DNA from: Cannabis sativa
Lineage: Eukaryota; Streptophyta; Magnoliopsida; Rosales; Cannabaceae
Assembly: GCF_029168945.1 (NCBI RefSeq)
Contig: NC_083605.1
Location: 41,713,659-41,777,658, forward strand
DNA length: 64,000 bases
Direction: 5' to 3'
Of the stretch, positions 56,983-64,000 are shown piece by piece (the stretch's first letter is position 1; the number at the start of each line of letters is the position of its first letter). Position numbers and translations under genes: made by a program. Under the pieces are notes generated by a model. That model was not told where the DNA came from, searched no databases, and was given only the letters and a program-made list of their open reading frames with translations.

Positions 56983-57366
56983 ATGGACCTCCGCAATCAT
57001 CCAAACCACAGGGCGAGCAAGTGGAGCCCGGGGCTACCCGAACCGATCCACCAGCACTGCCTCTACCTCCGCAAAATCCGAGGGATAATGCGGAGGCTGT
57101 TAATGCTAATCCTCCTGCTGACTGGCAGCAGATGTTTCATGAAATGCGGAGTGTTATACTTCGTCAAGAAGAAGAGTTGCAACATTTGAGGCAACAAGTT
57201 GTTCCAGCTAATCAAGGGTTACCACCAGCTCCTGTGCCAGTGGTGGGTAACCAAGGGTTTATTATGCCGCATCGAGACTCGGTGTTCGAGCGGTTTGTGA
57301 AGCTGCAACCTCCGGTTTTTCTGGGAGGTATCGACATTATTAAGGCCGATCAGTGGATGAGCACTG
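56983..57366 (+). pseudogene. gypsy2 gag N-terminus, truncated
   Basis: An ATG at 56983 follows ACTAGTA, as the Tekay gag ATG follows AACTAG. The conserved gag frame, however, is one base off (AAT GGA CCT...), suggesting a single-base loss just after the start. The frame then stays open: a proline-rich N-terminus, EEELQHLRQQ coiled-coil-like stretch near 57170, and FERFVKLQPPVFLGG near 57286-57330, matching the Tekay Gag region [15 protein letters not shown]. Cut at 57366 by LTR G; the rest lies beyond the window. Confidence 0.8.
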
Positions 57367-58419
57367 TGTTGGGTTTTATGCCCTAAATAAAACTCATTAC
57401 AATCTGATTACTTATCAATTTAGAAGTGAAGCATGTTTCCATGTATGTTACATGTTTATGGTTTAATACATATATTTGATATATGCACAAAATCAGTTAA
57501 ATCCAGAACATATAGTTATTCACAATTACAGTATCGTCAATACAGTGGAATGTGATTGTGATTATATGATTCAAAAGATTTGGTCCCTCGTTCGTCGTTG
57601 TTTTGGATTTACACCGATGTGATAATCGCCGATGAAGTATACTTACACTTGGAGTAAGTGTTATGTTCTTTCCAGAACATTGGCAAAGTATACTGGTTTC
57701 GAATGCATGGAGTATGCATTGGACTGGACCGATATTGAACTTGGTTAAAGATATTGTAAACTTACCGTTGTATCTTTCCAAGTCAATGTCAGAAGTTGAT
57801 CTTAGATTAAGAGAATCTAAATCCTGATATGCTTAGGCTCAATCTCAGGAGTGCTATTCTTGTTCTTTGATTTATTAGTTAAAGCCTGTTTTGAGTCAGG
57901 ATAATACATATATTTTGGGAACATGATGGCATAACTGAATAGGGAGTGCTAAACATAAATATGGAAATCTATAGCTTCTACTGGTGTATAGAAGTAAAGT
58001 GATGATTCCTTTTGAGCTTAGTTAAATAGAAGTAAATGGATGAGCTCTTGTTTCAGTGACTATATATTAGATCACTAAAACATCATTTACAGGTAACTAA
58101 GTGTTCAAATGGGCAAAATACATTGAGGGGTGTAAACGGTAAATTAGTCCCGTCTCGATGTAAATCATCTATATAGAGGATCTCTAAATCACATTAAGAT
58201 TATAACAATGGTTAAATGAGATAGCATATTGATATCGTGAAACATATGATATGCTCTATATAAGTCTGAGAGTGCAATTCCAAGTTCTAAGAGTGGATTC
58301 AACGAGGAATTAATAAGTTAGGGATTTACTTGGTAAATCGGTTCAACTTATTGGAAGCTCAGAATATAGATCCATGGTCCCCATTCTAGTTGAGACTATA
58401 CTGTTTGTAGGACTCTATA
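57367..58419 (+). repeat. Copia LTR G, plus strand, interrupted
   Basis: Starts TGTTGGGTTTTATGCCC and follows LTR D in order (diverged) up to about the position equivalent to 28505, where Tekay-3 interrupts. The remainder is outside the window, so whether it is a solo LTR or part of an element is unknown. Confidence 0.8.
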
Positions 58420-60664
58420 TGTAACACCCTAACTAATTTAGGCGTATTACGTGATTTTTAAATGTACTGTGCAGCTCGTTGCTAATCAACGAGGTTTATG
58501 GAAACACGTGATTAATTAAAATTTTGCTTTTTCATTAAACTTATAAACCATTTTAACAAAAAGTCTCGGGATCCCGATTTATAAAAATATTTACAAATGT
58601 ATTTACTATTCAACTTTTACATCAAAATAAGGTCATCTAACGACCGTTACAAAAATCCCAGCCCTGCTGTCCCGAGGATCGTACGCTCCAGGCCTAACCG
58701 CCCCGACATGTACAATCCCATAAGCTCGCTCACGGTCCATCAGCAACTGCCTTGCCTTTACCTACACATGAACGTAAACTGTGAGTCGACGGTACTCGGC
58801 AAGAAAAGCATACTAATATCATACATAAAACTGACTGCCGTGTCCAACACGATACTGAGTCCCGCTACTGCCATGTCCAACATGGTACTGAGCACTACTG
58901 CCATGTCCAACATGGTACTGAGTTTTGAACGTTCAGGGGACGGTACTATTGACAAGTATCCTCCTGATCGGTCGAACCTGGCCATACTCCGGCTGCTGGT
59001 CAGACTCCAGCCTGTACCGACGGGATAGGTCAATAGCACTGAACCACCAACCAGTGTCAGCCTGATCGGTCGAACCGGTCATACTCCGGCTGCTGGTCAT
59101 ACTCCAGCCTGTACCGACGTGACAGGGTTGGGTGGTTCGAAGCCTAAATACATATCTAATGTAATCTAACAAGCTTCCTACATGCACGCTAAACATGTAA
59201 TCTACATATGCATACTGTTATACTAATCTTACCTGGATTCCGATTTCAGGTGTGCCGTCAACCCGACCGGAACCGAAGCCGAATGGCGGACATCGGCTCC
59301 TAAACCATAAAAACCACAACGCTATAAGTTGACACGCTAAATCACTTCCCGGACTAAAACTTGAAACTAAAAGTTTCCCTATCGATAAAAAGCATGGCAA
59401 TACCCCTAAAAACCCAAAAACGAGGAAAACTAGGGTTCTGAAAAATCCCCCATCCGGAAGTCCGGTTGCCCAACCGGAATTCCGGTTCTGGGAAAATCTG
59501 AACCCCCATCCGAATTCCGGATGCTCAACCGAATTCCGGTTCCTCGCAGCAGCAACCAAAAATTCACATATCTTGACCAATTCGAACCCAATTGATCCCA
59601 AACTTTCCGTACCTCCTCTATAGGTCCCAAATAACAATTCTAGAGCATCAAACCTACCCGTAAATCCCACATGCAAAATTCACCATTGGAGCTCAAGCTT
59701 TGAGTTCCAAACTCAAGCTTGAGCAAAACCATTTAAACAAGCAATCCAAGAGCTTAATTCTACATCACTAAGCATAAAATAACCTCTCGCAAACTAACAA
59801 TAACATCCAAAGAACATCACAAAGACATAATCACAACATTTTCCTTCAAAAATCATACTTTTTCACATAAAAACTAAGAGCTTGAACAACCTAACTAATC
59901 ATGCCTCAAACATTTCAATTTATATCAAATAAACATGCTTTGAACCTCAGAACACAATAATCAAACACAGCAACAAGAACAAAATGCACAAAATCTAACA
60001 TGCAACCTACTATTTTCACATAAAAAACATCAAAAACACAAAGAGAGGTTGAGAACCACTTACAAGCAACTAAGGATCAAAAAATCTACACAAGAAGGAC
60101 TTGAATCACCAAGAAAAATCCTTCCTCCTAGCCGCTCAAAGATGGCCGAAAAGAGAGGGGCTTCGAGAGAGTTTCTTTTTGAAATTTTCTATTTTTTTCT
60201 AAGTGTTTGAAAAGTGAGAGAAATAAAAGAGAATTGCCATATAACTAAACTTATTTCAGCCAATTCAAAATAACCAAATAATATTTAATTTCCATTTAAA
60301 AATCACATAAGACAAAAATATCATTGGGGCAAAAAGACCATTTTGCCCCTCCATACTAAAACCACATAATAACCACTAAAGGGGTATTTTTGGGACATTC
60401 TAAATTCCCGCCATTCCCGACATTCCCAATGTCTAAATCCCGCCCCCAAAATACTAACATACTAAGTTGTGATTTCTACTGAGCCAAACGCCGCGTTCCA
60501 AAATACCGGACACCGGAAATGCGAAACATAAAAGCTACTGATGACATAATTATGCATATCTGAATTCCATAAATAACAATGATAAATTATTTAAATAGCT
60601 ATAAATAATTTCCTGATTAACATAAATAACTGCTAATTTCCAAATTAACTAAGCGGGCTTTACA
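58420..60664 (-). repeat. Tekay-3 3' LTR
   Basis: 2245 bp. Hairpins 58839-58915; palindromes partly eroded at CCGG (about 59450-59540). Its U3 middle (about 59560-60320) differs from both Tekay-1 and Tekay-2. Confidence 0.92.
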
Positions 60665-60678
60665 ACTATCCCCCCTTA

Positions 60679-63600
60679 AAAGGATTTCGTCCCCGAAATC
60701 TAACCCGAATAACTCGGATATTGAGCTCGCATATCCGATTCTAGCTCCTGTGTGGCTTCTTCCACCTTCTCGTTTCTCCGTAGAACCTTGACCAATGCTA
60801 TGGTCTTATTCCGAAGGACTTTATCCTTTCTATCCGGGATCCGCACCGGCCGTTCCTCATAAGACATATCCGACCGAAGCCGAAGGCTCTCATAACCGAG
60901 TATATGAGAGGGGTCTCGAAACGTATTTTCTCAACATTGAGACATGAAATACGTTGTGCACCGCCGATAAAGCCGGAGGCAATGCTAACCGATATGCCAC
61001 TTGACCTATCTTCTCGAGAATCTCGAAAGGTCCCGTAAATCTAGTGGCATAACTTGCCTCTTTTCCCGAAACGTTTAATCCCCTTCATCGGAGATACTCG
61101 CAAAACACGTGGTCCCCTACTCGGAACTCAACATCCCTACGTTTCGGATCTCGCGTAACTCTTCGTCTCGCTTCCGGGAGGCAAGCATTCTAGCTTTGAT
61201 CTTTTCTATTGCCTCATTGGTCCGCCGAACTCGACTCGGACCTAGGTATTTCCTCTCCCCGTCTCATCCCAAAGGGATAGGGGATCTACATTTCCTACCG
61301 TACAACAGTTCGTAGGGTGCCATCCCTATCGTATTCTGGTAACGGTTGTTGTACGAGAACTCCACTAACGGTAGGTATTTACTCCATGAACCCTCAAAGT
61401 CCATAACACAGCTCTCGCATATCCTCTAATATCCGAATTGTCCTTTCTGGACCGACCATCCGTCCGAGGATGGAATGCCGTACCGAATTTTAGCTTCGTA
61501 CCCATTGCCCGTTGCAAACTTTGCCAAAATTTAGAGGTGAATTTCGGATCCCTGTCCGAAACTATAGACTTCGGTACCCCGTGAAGTCTCACTATCTCCC
61601 TGACATATAACTCGCCAACTCGATCCACCGTAAACGTTGTTCTAACCGGCGAAAATGAGCGTATTTCGTAAATCGATCCACCACTACCTGCATGGAGTCA
61701 TACATACCCGTGGTCCTAGGTAACCCGACCACAAAATCCATCGCAATATCCTCCCATTTCCACTCGGTAGGGTTAGAGGCCGCAACAACCCCGCTCGGTC
61801 TCCTCGATGTTCAGCCTTGATCCGCCGACAAGTTGAGGCATCTCGAAACGAATTCTACCAAATTCTTCTTCATACCGCTCCACCAGAAGTACGGTTTCAA
61901 ATCTTGGTACATCTTGGTGGTGCCGAGATGTAGAGAATATGGAGTAGAATGAGCCTCCTCAAAGATCTCGTTCCTCAAGTCCACACTCGTTCGGACACAA
62001 ACCCCGGCTTTATACAAAAGCATCCCACTGCGTCCGTCACCGAAAAGTCTTTGGCTTGACCACCAATACCTCATCTCGGATCTTCACTAACTCCGGATCT
62101 GTCGTCTGAGCAACCTTTATTCTTTCTAACAGATCAGATTGCAGCGTTAAGTTGTGAAGCTGACCTACCACAAACTCAATGCTGGATCTAACCATATCCT
62201 CCGCTAGCTGAGGTGAGATCTGAACCATGCTAGCTACTTGCCCGGACCCTTCTCGCTCGTGGCATCGGCCACTACATTGGCTTTCCCGGGATGGTAAAGA
62301 ATCTCACAATCATAGTCCTTCACTAATTCCAACCAACGCCTTTGTCTCATGTTCAAATCTTTCTGAGTAAAGAAATACTTCGAGACTTTTATGGTCTGTG
62401 ATAGATCTCGCACTTCTCACCATACAAGTAATGCCGCCAAATCTTCGGTGCAAAAACCACTCGCGGCCAATTCTAAATCATGAGTCGGGTATCGCCGTTC
62501 ATAATCCTTTAACCGACGGGAGGCATAAGCGATAACCCGATCGCTTGCATCAATACGCACCCCAAACCCCGTTTGGATGCGTCACAATAGACCACGAACT
62601 TCTCCTCGTCCGAAGGCAAAGCTAGTACCTGGTGCAAAGAATCAATCTCTCGTTTCGGCCTCGAAAACTAGCTTCGCATTTATCCGTCCAGATAAATCGC
62701 CGATTCTTCTTTGTAAGCTCCGGTTAGTGGGCATTGAAATTTTGGAGAACCCCTCCACGAACCTACGGTGAATACCCGCCTAATCCCAAAAAGCTTCGAT
62801 CTCCGTCACCGTCTTCGGTCTCGGCCAATCCCCGACGGATTCGATCTTCCCGGATCCACCTTGATCCCGTCCTTACCCACAATGTGTCCTAGGAAGGACA
62901 CCCGAGACAACCAAAACTCACATTTCTTGAACTTGGCGTAGAGTCTATGTTCTCGAAGTCGTTGCGCACTCATCCGAAGATGTAACTCATGCTCCTCTTC
63001 GATTGAGAGTACACGAGGATGTCGTCGATAAACACAATCACGCGTATATCGAGGAAATCCTTGAATACTCGTTCATCGTGTCCATGAATGCCGAGAGCAT
63101 TGGTTAGTCCGAATGACATAACCAGAACTCGTAGTGTCCATACCTAGTGCGGAAAGCCGTCTTTGGAATGTCCTCCTCTCGGATCCTCAACCGATGATAA
63201 CCCGAACGGAGATCAATCTTAGAAAAGACCGTCTTCCCCCGAAGCCGATCGAACAAGTCATCGATCCTAGGTAATGGATATTTGTTCTTCACCGTCGCCT
63301 TGTTCAACTCTCTCGTAGTCGATGCACATCCTCATAGATCCATCCTTCTTCTTCACGAACAAAACCGGGCTCCCCAAGGTGACACACCGGGCCGAATGAA
63401 CCCTAGGTCAAGCAACCCTTGGAGCCGAATCTTCAATTCCTTAAGTTCAGCTCGGAGCCATCCTATACGGGGCTTTAGAAACCGGATCCACCCCCGGTGC
63501 CAAGTCAATCACGAAGTCAATCTCCCGCCGAGGTGGTAACCCCGGAAGTTCTTCGGAAAAACGTCCAAAAATTCCCGAACCACGCCGATGTCCTTCGGCC

Positions 63601-64000
63601 GGAGCCGAGTGTCCGGCCGAGTGGTGTCCACCACCACGGCCGTAAACCCTAAGCACCCACCGTGCAATAATTCTCTCGCCGACATAGCCGAGATCACCGG
63701 ATCCGAGATCCCCGAACCGAACCCACAAATACGAACGGTTCTTCACTTTCCGTTGGAAGACCACCATCTTCCTCTTACAATAATGCTCGCCGAATACTTA
63801 GATAGGAAATCCATTCCTAAAATAATATCAAATTCGACTAAGCTCATCTCTATCGATCGCCTCAACTCTCTACCATCTATCCCGATCGGCATAGACCTAA
63901 TCCACCTATTGGAGATAACCAATTCTCCGCTGTAACAGGGTTCCAAACCCCGATTCATATCTAACAAAGGGTCTACCCAACTTACTAAAGACTCGGCCGC
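60679..64000 (-). pseudogene. Tekay-3 pol fragments (protease to chromodomain)
   Basis: Read right to left: protease C-terminal region (63967-63743), RT start (63767-63447), RT catalytic segment [11 protein letters not shown] (63307-63104), a FIDD region near 63020, RNase H (about 62700-62240), integrase zinc region (62228-61811), DDE core with the second Asp in VSDRDPKF (61628-61365), and the chromodomain region near 60850-60710. Each open piece is 60-115 codons. Frame breaks and substitutions occur at nearly every CTG/CAG in some tracts, while other tracts (62090-62225) are unaltered. Confidence 0.9.

Larger units (their letters stand above)
54301..57366 (+). mobile_element. gypsy2: second chromovirus family, 5' end only
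   Basis: Plus strand: 5' LTR 54301-56656, PBS 56660-56671, gag start, then interrupted at 57367 by copia LTR G. TSD candidate TTATT at 54296-54300. LTR termini TGTAATACC...GGCATTACA resemble but differ from Tekay. The LTR sequence is otherwise unrelated to Tekay by eye, although the layout is the same. Gag similarity (YERF/FERF..PPVFLGG) places it among Ty3/gypsy chromoviruses. Confidence 0.88.
58420..64000 (-). mobile_element. Tekay-3: Ty3/gypsy chromovirus, truncated by window end
   Basis: 3' LTR 58420-60664, polypurine tract 60665-60678, then pol in reverse order to the window end (in the protease). The left TSD candidate is CTATA (58415-58419). Same family as Tekay-1 and -2. Very many small differences, concentrated at CTG/CAG/CCGG. 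Confidence 0.93.

Noticed and set aside
58420..64000. Reading Tekay-3 as an ancient, heavily mutated pseudogene
   Set aside because: Changes are almost restricted to CTG/CAG/CCGG, and other tracts are identical to its siblings; real age-related decay would be spread out.
60665..64000. RIP-like or methylation-driven C-to-T mutation as cause of the CTG changes
   Set aside because: The observed change is T to C (CTG to CCG) plus indels, opposite to cytosine deamination.

Overview
This window is plant heterochromatin. It is AT-rich intergenic DNA built almost entirely of LTR retrotransposons nested inside one another. I see no host gene, rRNA, tRNA gene, CRISPR array or bacterial-type operon. 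The plant assignment rests on Ty3/gypsy chromoviruses with a C-terminal chromodomain (Tekay/Del type), Tat-lineage Ty3/gypsy relics with a second RNase H, Ty1/copia relics, and primer binding sites matching plant initiator-Met tRNA. The species cannot be named from sequence alone.

Layout. (1) 1-16859: minus-strand copia-type element 'X' (5' LTR 15016-16859, long non-coding leader to its left), with a 1.4-kb inverted duplication at the window start, split by a complete minus-strand chromovirus, Tekay-1 (5198-14667, TSD CGGGC). (2) 16860-17615 and 27395-27474: plus-strand copia pol relic ending in LTR D (27475-29240), split by a complete non-autonomous copia element 'BC' (17616-27389, TSD ACTAC). 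(3) 29241-31082: rearranged Tat-lineage relic, a plus-strand RNase H piece facing a minus-strand RT/RNase H piece, then a minus-strand Tat LTR. (4) 31083-52694: plus-strand Tat element (LTR plus gag relic) whose LTR is split by copia element 'EF' (31288-50646, TSD GACAC), itself split by Tekay-2 (34926-44336, TSD ATAGG). (5) 52695-54300: unclassified, promoter-rich repeat-like DNA. (6) 54301-57366: 5' LTR, PBS and gag start of a second chromovirus family ('gypsy2', plus strand), cut by copia LTR G (57367-58419), which is cut by Tekay-3 (58420 to the window end).

How the parts work together. The Tekay copies encode Gag, protease, RT, RNase H, integrase and a chromodomain, but every copy is frameshifted as written. 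The copia copies carry LTRs, a degenerate PBS, a polypurine tract and a 3.8-kb leader, with only a dead pol stub, so they must have been mobilised in trans.

Most notable observations. (a) Frameshifts and differences among the Tekay copies fall almost exclusively at CTG, CAG and CCGG sites, the contexts that carry CHG methylation in plants. This suggests a sequencing or base-calling artefact rather than real decay. (b) Two sequence-unrelated chromovirus LTRs share one layout: GC-rich palindromes, a consensus splice donor, tandem hairpins with compensatory changes, the PBS, then a splice acceptor just before the gag ATG. (c) Several inverted or tandem junctions are either hairpin-forming loci or assembly errors.
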